Below are positions 1 through 7,700 of a DNA stretch of 33,999 nt, piece after piece; position 1 is the first letter of the stretch, and every line of letters starts with the position of its first letter. This stretch comes from a virus: the IMG/VR virus record IMGVR_UViG_3300032182_000686, positions 1 to 33,999 of that record, one strand, 5' to 3'. A model generated the notes under the pieces. It did no database searches. It was not told the origin of the DNA and was given only the letters and a program-made list of their open reading frames with translations. A program made the position numbers and the translations under genes.

Positions 1-32
1 TATTAAAATAACATTGAAGGTTTGAAAGAATT

Positions 33-938
33 ATGGCAAAAGGATTTACAGTAAAGGCAAAACCGCCTAAAGGTGGAGGATCTTCAGCATCCACACAAGA
101 ATGGGATTATGCAAAGATCAAAGAAAGAATGAGAGGTAAATCGATAGTCTTCTGCCTACCTGGCAGAGGATGTTCGTATGCTTTTCTCAAATCATTCGTT
201 CAACTGTGCTTTGATCTTGTGCAAAATCAGATGAATATACAGATCTCACAAGATTATAGTTCTATGGTGAACTTCGCAAGATGTAAGTGTTTAGGTGCGA
301 ATGTTCTCAGAGGACCTCATCAGATTCCGTGGGACGGTAAGTTACCTTATGATTATCAGTTGTGGATTGATAATGATATTGTTTTCAACTCAGATAAATT
401 TTGGCAATTATGTGATCTTGCGTTCCCTCATGATGCAGTGATTTATAAGGAAGAAGAGAATGAGAACGGAGAGATGGAGAAGAAAGCAGTATTCATTGAA
501 AAGCAAGATCAGAATGGAAATGTAATTTCTCGTAGTCTTAAGGCAGATCCAGAGAAAGACCGTCCCATTGCTGCTGGTTGGTATTCTACAGAAGATGGTA
601 AGACAACATCAGTTGCTCATTGGTTAGAAGAAGATGATTTCCGTAATAATGGTGGAGTCATGAATCATGAGATGGTCGAAGGTATCAGTAAGCGTAGAAA
701 ACCATTTACAGTTGATTATACTGGGTTTGGTTGGGTCATGATTAAGAATGGAGTCTTTGAGCATGAGCAAATGAGATATCCATGGTTTGCACCTAAGTTA
801 CAGAGTTTTGAATCTGGTGAAGTGGAAGACATGTGTGGTGAGGATGTTTCATTCTGTTTAGATGCCATTGATGCTGGATTTAAGATCTGGTGTGATCCTA
901 GAATCCGTGTTGGACATGAGAAGACAAGAGTAATCTGA
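33..938 (+). CDS. Putative GT-A-fold glycosyltransferase-like protein
   Basis: This 301-aa protein has the layout of a metal-dependent GT-A glycosyltransferase. A nucleotide-binding-like strand (KSIVFCLPGRG, from about residue 36) is followed by a DxD-type motif in LWIDNDIVF (D113, D115). A late Glu-Asp pair (E270-D271, in GEDVSFCLDAIDAGF) and a histidine (H295, in RVGHEK) are where GT-A enzymes place catalytic and metal-binding residues. There is no signal peptide or membrane segment. The first 20 residues are Gly/Ser/Lys-rich and look disordered. It could modify a virion protein or a host glycan, but the substrate cannot be told. G+C is visibly higher than in the baseplate genes downstream. 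Its stop codon overlaps the next start by one base, so the two are probably translationally coupled. The fold assignment is inferred from motif spacing; the precise family is not certain. Confidence 0.6.
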   Translation: MAKGFTVKAKPPKGGGSSASTQEWDYAKIKERMRGKSIVFCLPGRGCSYAFLKSFVQLCFDLVQNQMNIQISQDYSSMVNFARCKCLGANVLRGPHQIPWDGKLPYDYQLWIDNDIVFNSDKFWQLCDLAFPHDAVIYKEEENENGEMEKKAVFIEKQDQNGNVISRSLKADPEKDRPIAAGWYSTEDGKTTSVAHWLEEDDFRNNGGVMNHEMVEGISKRRKPFTVDYTGFGWVMIKNGVFEHEQMRYPWFAPKLQSFESGEVEDMCGEDVSFCLDAIDAGFKIWCDPRIRVGHEKTRVI

Positions 939-1093
939 TGACAAAGTTCAACATCATCTATGACGGGCAGGTTCTTCACAAAGCGGTCTCTTATGAGAAG
1001 TCCACAGAGATCCTTGACGAACTGGCAGAGAAGTTCTATAATGACGGAGGATTCAATCCTGATCTACTTGAACTTGAGGAGGTAACTGACTAA
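938..1093 (+). CDS. Small conserved-looking hypothetical protein (51 aa)
   Basis: A 51-codon ORF begins with an ATG sharing its first base with the preceding TGA stop and ends with a TAA whose last base begins the next ATG, so it sits tightly inside a three-gene unit. The product (MTKFNIIYDGQVLHKAV...) is acidic, with an N-terminal beta-like stretch and an amphipathic helix (SYEKSTEILDELAEKFYN). No Cys, His cluster or membrane segment is seen. Third codon positions favour C and G, as in its neighbours and unlike the baseplate genes. The stop/start overlaps on both sides are the main evidence that it is a real gene. Function unknown. By position, small ORFs called uvsY.-1 and uvsY.-2 lie just upstream of gene 25 in T4, but I cannot show homology. 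Confidence 0.65.
   Translation: MTKFNIIYDGQVLHKAVSYEKSTEILDELAEKFYNDGGFNPDLLELEEVTD
1077..1083 (+). promoter_or_regulatory. Strong Shine-Dalgarno site for the 48-aa gene
   Basis: AGGAGGT lies nine bases upstream of the ATG at 1093, inside the end of the preceding ORF. It is near-perfectly complementary to the 16S rRNA tail and fixes the start of the 48-aa gene. Most large structural genes downstream lack so clear a site. Confidence 0.75.
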
Positions 1094-1239
1094 TGGCTGC
1101 GATTAAAAAATCACTGCTCGGCACTGTATTCATCGAAAGTCAACCCAAAAAAACCCGACAGGGATCTGGGCAACACACGAAGTATGCAGCAACCAGCAGG
1201 AACAAAGCTCGCAAACGTTATCGTGGGCAGGGTCGATAA
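1093..1239 (+). CDS. Small highly basic protein (48 aa), possible nucleic-acid binder
   Basis: This 48-codon ORF is preceded by a strong Shine-Dalgarno sequence (AGGAGGT, 1077-1083) nine bases before the ATG, one of the few canonical sites in the window. The product starts MAAIKKSLLGTVFIESQP and its second half is dominated by Lys, Arg and Gln, ending in RNKARKRYRGQGR. There are almost no acidic residues. Such a tail suggests binding to DNA or RNA, but there is no named domain. It is the last gene before a strong intrinsic terminator. Small basic proteins of this kind occur in T4-like phages near gene 25 (T4 uvsY.-2 is in this position); that link is by location and general character only. 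Confidence 0.72.
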   Translation: MAAIKKSLLGTVFIESQPKKTRQGSGQHTKYAATSRNKARKRYRGQGR

Positions 1240-1254
1240 ATACCCTACAAAGAT

Positions 1255-1278
1255 CCGGGGAGTAATCCCCGGTTTTTT
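1255..1278 (+). terminator. Intrinsic (Rho-independent) terminator
   Basis: A perfect seven-base-pair G+C-rich stem (CCGGGGA at 1255-1261 pairing with TCCCCGG at 1266-1272) with a GTAA loop is followed at once by six T residues (1273-1278). It lies 16 bases after the stop of the 48-aa gene and separates the first three genes from the late structural unit. Confidence 0.93.
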
Positions 1279-1334
1279 GTATCTTATGGGGGTTTATGAG
1301 GTCTTATAAAAATCGCTTTTAACGCCTCTCTACG

Positions 1335-1342
1335 GATAAATA
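1335..1342 (+). promoter_or_regulatory. T4-type late promoter octamer (GATAAATA)
   Basis: GATAAATA matches the T4-like late promoter element TATAAATA at seven of eight positions, and the first base varies in marine T4-like phages. It is non-coding, lies downstream of the terminator at 1255-1278 and ends 25 bases before the ATG at 1368. That position suits a promoter for the transcription unit running into the baseplate genes. Recognition would be by the phage late sigma factor (gp55 type), which is not in this window. Confidence 0.7.
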
Positions 1343-1367
1343 CAAAAAAATGCTTTAATCTCTAAGG

Positions 1368-2015
1368 ATGTCTGAACTAATATGCAACATGCCTTCAGAG
1401 AAGGTATGGGTAAGAAAGGAATATTTGACAGATTTTCAATCAGGAGAGGGTGAATTTGTTGAAGGAGTATGGGTATCTGCTAAATCCATACCCGGAAGAG
1501 CATTTTACTTTGAGACTTATCTACCAGAATACGCTGCAATGTATGATAAGTTGCCCATCAGTGCCTTCCTGAGTCGTCCTGAGACCCCAGATCCCGATCT
1601 TGACCTACCAAACCTCCAGTTTTGGAATTGTATGGACTACGGAGTCGTTAATATTTGTAAGCAATTTGTCGGTTCGATGGAATGGGAGGTTAGAACGAGG
1701 CATTTTGGAAGCATAAAGGGGTCATATGTGTGTACTTTAGACAATTATCACCCCGATGCTGACACAATTGACTACTCTACAAGTGAAATTCCTCAAGAAC
1801 ATAAGTCATTTAACCTTATTGAACTAAATAATGGACAGTTCGCACTCTATCCAAACAACAGATGTCGTGTTTATGACATCAGTTTGACTCCACAAGAACC
1901 AAAAATACCCGATTTTAAGGTTTCTACACGTTATTTTCAAGTTGAAAACGGAATTGACTGGGGAAGACTTGGTGATACGGACGAATATTTTTGGAAAACT
2001 CCTGAAGAATCTTAA
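1368..2015 (+). CDS. Conserved phage protein of unknown function (215 aa)
   Basis: A 215-aa soluble protein with no signal peptide or transmembrane segment. It is rich in aromatic residues and prolines (for example RPETPDPDLDLPNLQFWNC at about residues 70-88) and seems mainly beta-stranded. It resembles a hypothetical protein I recall from T4-like marine phage genomes near the baseplate genes, but no function is known to me. The start at 1368 has AAGG directly abutting the ATG, which is poor spacing. ATG 1389 (residue 8) is an alternative, but the first residues (MSELICNMPSEKVWVRKEYL) look like part of the conserved protein, so 1368 is preferred. It is the first gene after a late-promoter octamer and is still relatively G+C-rich (34 of 60 bases by hand count at 1561-1620). 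Confidence 0.8.
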   Translation: MSELICNMPSEKVWVRKEYLTDFQSGEGEFVEGVWVSAKSIPGRAFYFETYLPEYAAMYDKLPISAFLSRPETPDPDLDLPNLQFWNCMDYGVVNICKQFVGSMEWEVRTRHFGSIKGSYVCTLDNYHPDADTIDYSTSEIPQEHKSFNLIELNNGQFALYPNNRCRVYDISLTPQEPKIPDFKVSTRYFQVENGIDWGRLGDTDEYFWKTPEES

Positions 2016-2043
2016 AATCGGGATAGAAACCCCGTAAAAAGTT

Positions 2044-2065
2044 CTGATTTTAACAAAATCAGGAG
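2044..2065 (+). promoter_or_regulatory. Hairpin overlapping the ribosome binding site of the 94-aa gene
   Basis: CTGATTTT (2044-2051) and AAAATCAG (2055-2062) form a perfect eight-base-pair inverted repeat with a three-base AAC loop. The Shine-Dalgarno AGGAG (2061-2065) has its first two bases in the 3' arm. No T run follows, so it is not an intrinsic terminator; it could modulate ribosome access. The stem is A+T-rich and only moderately stable. Confidence 0.5.
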
Positions 2066-2069
2066 AAAA

Positions 2070-2354
2070 ATGGCAAATTCACCAGTAGATCGTAATGTTG
2101 GGATCATGAAATCTGAATTTGGCACGATACATTTAGTAACAGATTACAACTGGGAGGCAAAAATGACACCAAACCACGATTTTTTAGACAATTTGGCGAA
2201 TGATCAGCATCAAATCCTCTTAAGAGAGTTGGATCACGAAAAAAATCGCAAAAATTTGCATAAATTCAAGAAATCTAAAGATTTGCATGAAAAAATTCGT
2301 AATGATGATGATTATGATGATTGGGAATATGGCACAGAACCGATTTTTGGATGA
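2070..2354 (+). CDS. Hypothetical charged protein (94 aa)
   Basis: This 94-aa product has no recognised domain. It is strongly charged: the middle (ELDHEKNRKNLHKFKKSKD, about residues 50-68) is basic and probably helical, and the C-terminal part (RNDDDYDDWEYGTEP) is acidic. The start is fixed by AGGAG at 2061-2065, four bases before the ATG; in-frame ATGs at 2106 and 2163 lack a comparable site. It stands between the 215-aa gene and gp25 in what seems to be one late unit. The drop in G+C toward baseplate-gene values happens in this gene. Its function is unknown; a small accessory or regulatory protein is possible but cannot be shown. Confidence 0.7.
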   Translation: MANSPVDRNVGIMKSEFGTIHLVTDYNWEAKMTPNHDFLDNLANDQHQILLRELDHEKNRKNLHKFKKSKDLHEKIRNDDDYDDWEYGTEPIFG

Positions 2355-2360
2355 AATATT

Positions 2361-2377
2361 GATAAGTATACTAAATA
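2361..2377 (+). promoter_or_regulatory. Weak late-promoter-like sequence upstream of gp25
   Basis: GATAAGTATACTAAATA contains two imperfect matches to the late octamer: GATAAGTA at 2361-2368 and ACTAAATA at 2370-2377. They lie 21-30 bases before the gp25 ATG, about where octamers sit before other genes here. Each differs from TATAAATA at two positions, so this is tentative. Confidence 0.3.
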
Positions 2378-2398
2378 ATCCAAGATTGCTATATTCTA

Positions 2399-2800
2399 AT
2401 GCCTTTAGAACGAGTAAGTAAAAGTTTTACTGACTTAAGTATGACATTTAAGTCAAATCCTATTAATGGTGACTTGTTAAAACTTAAAAATGCACAAGCA
2501 ATTGCTCGTTCTGTGAGAAATTTAGTTGCAACTTTTCCAGGAGAAAGATTTTTTGAGCCAAAAATTGGTTCAGACGTTACTAGAGTTGTTTTTGAGCAAT
2601 TTGATACTGTTACATCATCCGAAATTCAATCTCAAATCGAATATACTCTTTCTTTATACGAACCTAGAATAAAACTTGATTCTGTAGAAGTTGCAAATGA
2701 TTATGAGGCATTAGAATTTAATGTTACAGTAAAATATGACATTATTGGATTAGAAGACCAACCTCAAGAAATATCATTCGCACTTCAGCCAAATCGATAA
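2399..2800 (+). CDS. 25: gp25-like baseplate wedge subunit
   Basis: A 133-aa protein of the gp25 family, the tail-sheath-proximal wedge component shared by contractile tails, close to the usual length. The diagnostic region is LKLKNAQAIARSVRNLVAT followed by FPGERFF (about residues 27-52), then a segment describing N-terminal and C-terminal parts of the fold (EIQSQIEYTLSLYEPRI, about 77-93). In T4, gp25 interacts with gp6 and gp53 and lies where sheath polymerisation begins. The gene is followed without any spacer by gp6 (TAA then ATG), so the two are almost certainly co-translated. The assignment rests on the conserved motif, the length and the position next to gp6. Confidence 0.95.
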   Translation: MPLERVSKSFTDLSMTFKSNPINGDLLKLKNAQAIARSVRNLVATFPGERFFEPKIGSDVTRVVFEQFDTVTSSEIQSQIEYTLSLYEPRIKLDSVEVANDYEALEFNVTVKYDIIGLEDQPQEISFALQPNR

Positions 2801-4699
2801 ATGGCATTAGTAAATTTTTCAAACATAGATTTTGATCAAATCAAAATATCGATAAAAGACTTTTTAAGATCTAATTCGGAATTTACCGATTATGATTTTG
2901 AAGGATCTGCATTATCTACTGTTATTGATGTCCTCGCATACAACACTTATATAACTTCGTATAATGCTAACATGATTAGCAACGAAGTTTTTATCGATAG
3001 TGCGACGTTAAGAGAAAATATTGTTGCTTTAGCAAGGAATATAGGATATGTCCCGAAGTCCAGGACTTGTGCAAGAGCTAATATATCCTATACTGTGAAT
3101 GTAAGTGAGTTTATTGGAACTAGACCAGTCACATTAACATTAACTAAAGGATTAGCATTTACTGGAGGTAATTATACATTTAATGTTTTAGATGATATAA
3201 CAAGACCAGTATTAAATGATGAAGTAAATTTTGAAGAAATTGAGATTATAGAGGGAACTTATTTAAGTGAAATTTTTGAGATAGACTTTAATATTCCAAA
3301 TCAAAAAATAATTCTTGGAAATCCAAATATAGATGTATCTACAATAAGAGTCAGTGTCAGAGATGGTAGTGACAGAACTACTGTAAGAAAATATAATTTA
3401 GCAGATAGTTTATTTGATGTTAAACCAACGTCGAATGTATTTTTCATCCAAGAAATATCTGATCAACGTTATGAGTTGATTTTTGGTGATAATGTTTTTG
3501 GTAGAAAATTAGAAAATCTGAGTTTAGTCGAAGTTACTTATTGCGTTTCAAGTGGTCCAGATGCAAATGGCATTGATAGATTTTCATACTCTGGAAGAAC
3601 TTTAACAAATAATGCAGCAATAGTTACTTCTGATTTTTCGGTAATAGATACTATTGCAAGATCTAGAAATGCACAAGAAATAGAAAGTGTAAATTCTATA
3701 AGAAATTATGCACCTAGAATATACGCTTCTCAGTATAGAGCTGTCACTGCAACAGATTACGAAGTATTAGTTCCTCAAATATATGAAGAAACTGAGTCTA
3801 TTTCTGTTTTTGGGGGAGAAGTATTAGATCCTCCTCAGTATGGTAAAGTTTTCATTACTATTAAACCTGTCAATGGTCAATTTATACCAAATTTTGTTAA
3901 AGAAAATATAAAAAATGAACTTCGCAAATACTCAGTTGCTGGAATATCCCCAGAAATTTTAGATTTAAAATATCTTTATGTTGAAGCAACTACTAATGTT
4001 TATTTTGACCCATCAAGATTTTCAAGTGCATCCGATCTTCAAAATTTAATTTACAGTAATTTAAATACTTATTCAAAATCTGATGACCTGAATAGATATG
4101 GTGCTAGGTTTAAATATAGTAAGTATCAAGCAGTAGTTGATAATAGTAGTAATTCTATAACATCAAATATTTCTAAAATACAAATAAGAAGAGACCTTAG
4201 AGCTCAATTAAATCAATTTGCGGGATATGAAATTTGTTTTGGAAATGAATTTTATGTTAGTAACGAAAAAGGTTATAACATAAGAAGTACTGGATTTGAA
4301 ATTAGTGGAATTTCGGGAACAGTGTATCTTGGAGATGTTCCTGGAAGTGATTTAAAAAAGGGTAAATTAGTAATATTTAAATTAAATGAAGAAAAGGAAC
4401 CAATAATACTTAGAAAAAATGCAGGAGACATAGATTATATTAAAGGTGAGGTTATATTATATCCAATAAATATTATTCAAACGACTAAAGTAGTTGGAAG
4501 TGAAAATATTGTAGAAATATCTACAACACCAAAATCAAACGATGTTATTGGTTTACAGGACCTTTATTTACAATTAGATGTTAGTTCATCAGTAGTTAAT
4601 GTTATTACAGACTCTATTGGTTCTGGTTCTGAATTATCAGGTTCCACTTTTACATTTTCGTCTAGTTATTCCGATAGAAACACAATAATTAGAAATTAA
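2801..4699 (+). CDS. 6: gp6-like baseplate wedge protein
   Basis: This 632-aa protein is close to T4 gp6 in length (about 660 aa) and lies directly after gp25. The N-terminal part (NIDFDQIKISIKDFLRSN, then DYDFEGSALSTVIDVLAYNT) is typical of gp6 and of the wider baseplate-J family. A middle region with YAPRIYASQYRAVTATDYE (about residues 300-320) is the J-type core, and a C-terminal domain carries RYGARFKYSKYQAVVD (about 431-446). gp6 dimers form the continuous inner ring of the baseplate and link neighbouring wedges. There is no frameshift or unusual insertion. It has no clear Shine-Dalgarno and probably depends on coupling to gp25; one base separates it from the next gene. Confidence 0.94.
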   Translation: MALVNFSNIDFDQIKISIKDFLRSNSEFTDYDFEGSALSTVIDVLAYNTYITSYNANMISNEVFIDSATLRENIVALARNIGYVPKSRTCARANISYTVNVSEFIGTRPVTLTLTKGLAFTGGNYTFNVLDDITRPVLNDEVNFEEIEIIEGTYLSEIFEIDFNIPNQKIILGNPNIDVSTIRVSVRDGSDRTTVRKYNLADSLFDVKPTSNVFFIQEISDQRYELIFGDNVFGRKLENLSLVEVTYCVSSGPDANGIDRFSYSGRTLTNNAAIVTSDFSVIDTIARSRNAQEIESVNSIRNYAPRIYASQYRAVTATDYEVLVPQIYEETESISVFGGEVLDPPQYGKVFITIKPVNGQFIPNFVKENIKNELRKYSVAGISPEILDLKYLYVEATTNVYFDPSRFSSASDLQNLIYSNLNTYSKSDDLNRYGARFKYSKYQAVVDNSSNSITSNISKIQIRRDLRAQLNQFAGYEICFGNEFYVSNEKGYNIRSTGFEISGISGTVYLGDVPGSDLKKGKLVIFKLNEEKEPIILRKNAGDIDYIKGEVILYPINIIQTTKVVGSENIVEISTTPKSNDVIGLQDLYLQLDVSSSVVNVITDSIGSGSELSGSTFTFSSSYSDRNTIIRN

Positions 4700-4700
4700 T

Positions 4701-7700
4701 ATGAAAAAGACAAGCATTAAAACGAGTTCTATTGTTGAATATCAACTTCCCGAATTTGTAAGAATAGAATATCCCCTTTTAGTAGAATTTTTAAAAGAAT
4801 ATTACAAGTATGCCGAGACTAATTTTGGCCCTAATGATATAATTTCAAATATTAATGACTATATTAAATTAGATTCACTTAGTAATCTTGCGGATGTATT
4901 TTATCTTTATAATGAACCAAAAAAAATAACTAAAATTGAAAAAAACTCTACTACTATTTTTGAAGGAATTAATTTAGTCAAAATAACAACATTAACACCT
5001 CATAATTTAATTGATGGTGATACGGTTGATATTATTCTTTCACCTACTGCACCACCTCCAGGCCCATCGCAACAAGACATTGATCTTGGTGTTGAACTTG
5101 ATACATTTAATGGGAAAAGTTTTACTGTTAATGTTTTTGATGAAGTAACTATATTCTTAGATAACAGCACATCAATATCCGAAAAGAATTTTATAGATGA
5201 GACCGGACAATTATTTGGAACAGTCGTAAAAAATACTTTAGATGATAATACTGATGAAATTTTAATATATTCAAAAAATGGCAATAGAAAATCCCTTCCA
5301 CTAAGGTATGGTTTTATTCAAATCGATGATGAAATAATTTTATACAAGTCTATAAGTGAAAATACGACTAAAATAAAAATCCAAAATGTAGAATATGATG
5401 GATTTACATTATTAGAGTGTGCTAGAGGATTTTCCGGTGTAACTGGATTTGGAGAAGATGGAACTGATTTATTAAATTTTTCATCCACCAATGCAGAAGA
5501 ACACTCTATACGTTCTGAAGTAAAAAATCTTGCTTCTATATACCTTAAAAAATTCTTACAAAAAATAAAGACTCAATTTTTACCTGGATTTGAAGATAGA
5601 ACTTTAAATCCTGATCTCAATGAGTCTCTCTTTATAAAACAATCAAAGGATTTTTACTCATCAAAAGGAACCGATAACTCCTTTAAAATTTTATTTTCGG
5701 TCCTTTATGGATCTGATGTTGATGTAATTAAACCAAGAGATTATTTAATAGAACCTTCCAATGCTGGTTATAAAGTAGTAAAAAATATTGTAGCCGAAGC
5801 AATTGAGGGAAATCCGGAAGAATTAATCAATAAAACCTTATTTCAAGATGATTTTGGGTTTATTAATCCGGCAAGGGGAACGGTTTCATTCGTTGAAAAA
5901 ATTAGAAGAGATGAAAAAGATTACTATGTGATCAGTATTGATGATGGATATGAAAGAGACATTAATTTTAGAGGAACTCTTTTTAGTAGTTTTTCAATTC
6001 ATCCCAAAACAAGAATTATTGAAAAAGTTTTTTCCGGTTCTACTACAATTGATGTAGACAGCACTATTGGGTTTCCAAATTCTGGAAATTTAGTAGTCAA
6101 TGTAAAAAATCCTGCAACTAATATAACATCTACATTTAATATTGAGTATAAATCAAAAACTTTAAATCAATTTTTAGAATGTTCAACCATTGATAATATT
6201 GTTGAGAATATTTTAAATGATTTAGAACCAGAAAGTGAAGTATTTTCGGATGCTTATGCATATGGATTCTCGGGTGGGGTAGGTTCAGATTTAATTAGAA
6301 TAAGAGTTTCTGGTGTTCTTTCAGATTTTGAACAAAACGAAAAAACTTATCTTTATGAAAGTGGAAATAAAATAAAAGTTAGATCATTAGGACAAGAATC
6401 TAAAAAAATTAGAGATAATAAATGGATTTTTAATATTCCAATTACATATCAAGTAGAAACAGTTATCGAAAAAGATTCTGCACTTTTCGAGTATGAAATA
6501 ACATTCGCAGGAGAACATAATTTTTTCGCATGTGATGAATTTTATTTTGATCAATCTCCAGAACTTAAATTATTTGTAAAATCAGTAACTACTAAAAAAA
6601 GTATAATTGTAAGAATAGAATCTGATATTCCAAGTCAAATACAGCAGTTAATTGGAGATGTTAATCCAATTACATTCAGAGTCCCTAAACTAGAATCTTA
6701 TAAGATTACAAAATATCTTTCAAAAGGATTATTTGAAAATTATCCAGAATTGAACATCTATAATTCAAATGTTCAAAATGTTTATATCGGTAAAGATCAA
6801 TCAACTTATGTCTCCTCACCATCATTACCATCATATTCAGTTCCTCCTGGAGCAATCGAACTGAATATTCAAGATGGATCAGTTTCTGGTAGTTTCTTAT
6901 TTGGAAAAAAAATTAATCCTTTAGGGACATCTGGAGATGATTTAGTAGAATCTATCTTTTTTGCCGATGGGACTATAGATTATTCATATTTTGTTATTTT
7001 TGATGTTGATATTAATGGTGTTCTTGTATCTCCCAAAGAACATGGATTTTATACCGGAGATGAAATTGTATTTAGATCTCTAGATGAAACTTCTCCAATT
7101 CCAGATGGAATTTACTACGTTAAGGAATTTAAGTCTGTTGGAGATCCATATGGGATAAAATTATCAAGTAGTAGATCAAATATAGTAAATGAAAAATATG
7201 TATCTCCATTAGTAATACCACCAAACACGGTTCCAGAGATAACTAATGCTTCATGTTCTTTACAGTTTTATGATTTTTCTAATACAGATTTAAATTCTAC
7301 CGATAAATTAAAACCACAATTAATATCACCGCAAAATTTAATTAGAAAATTTTCAGATCCTATACAAGATACAGTTAAATTTAATACAATTCCAGGTCCC
7401 GTGGGAATGTTTGTAAATGGAGTTGAAATACTAAATTATAAATCAAGAAGTAATTTATTTTATGGTGAAATTGAGAGGATTGATGTAACCTCTCCAGGAT
7501 CTAATTATGATGTTATAAATCCCCCAATTATTACAATTAGTGATTCTGGAGGTGCATCTATAACATTTAACGCTTCCAACTCAATTCCTTTAATTTATAA
7601 TGATATTCCGATAAAATTTGGTGTATCTGATGGTGGAAGTGTTGTAACTTATGATGGAGATGGTGGAGAGGAAATTATAATAGATGGAAAAAATTTATTA

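Noticed and set aside
1-32. End of an upstream gene at the left edge
   Set aside because: Only 32 bases are available, with several stop codons and no way to define a reading frame; nothing can be supported there.
2019-2034. Small CGGG...CCCG hairpin after the 215-aa gene as a terminator
   Set aside because: The stem has only four base pairs with an eight-base loop and is followed by A residues, not T residues, so it does not fit an intrinsic terminator on the + strand.
2796-2803. GATAAATG at the gp6 start (and again at 15783-15790) as late promoters
   Set aside because: Each overlaps the ATG itself and ends in G instead of A, so it could not drive the gene it touches. It arises naturally from a stop or AT-rich spacer followed by ATG.
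4465-4472. AATAAATA inside gp6 as a late promoter
   Set aside because: It is deep inside a coding region with no start codon at suitable distance. In such A+T-rich sequence the octamer is expected by chance, so only intergenic or start-proximal copies were kept.
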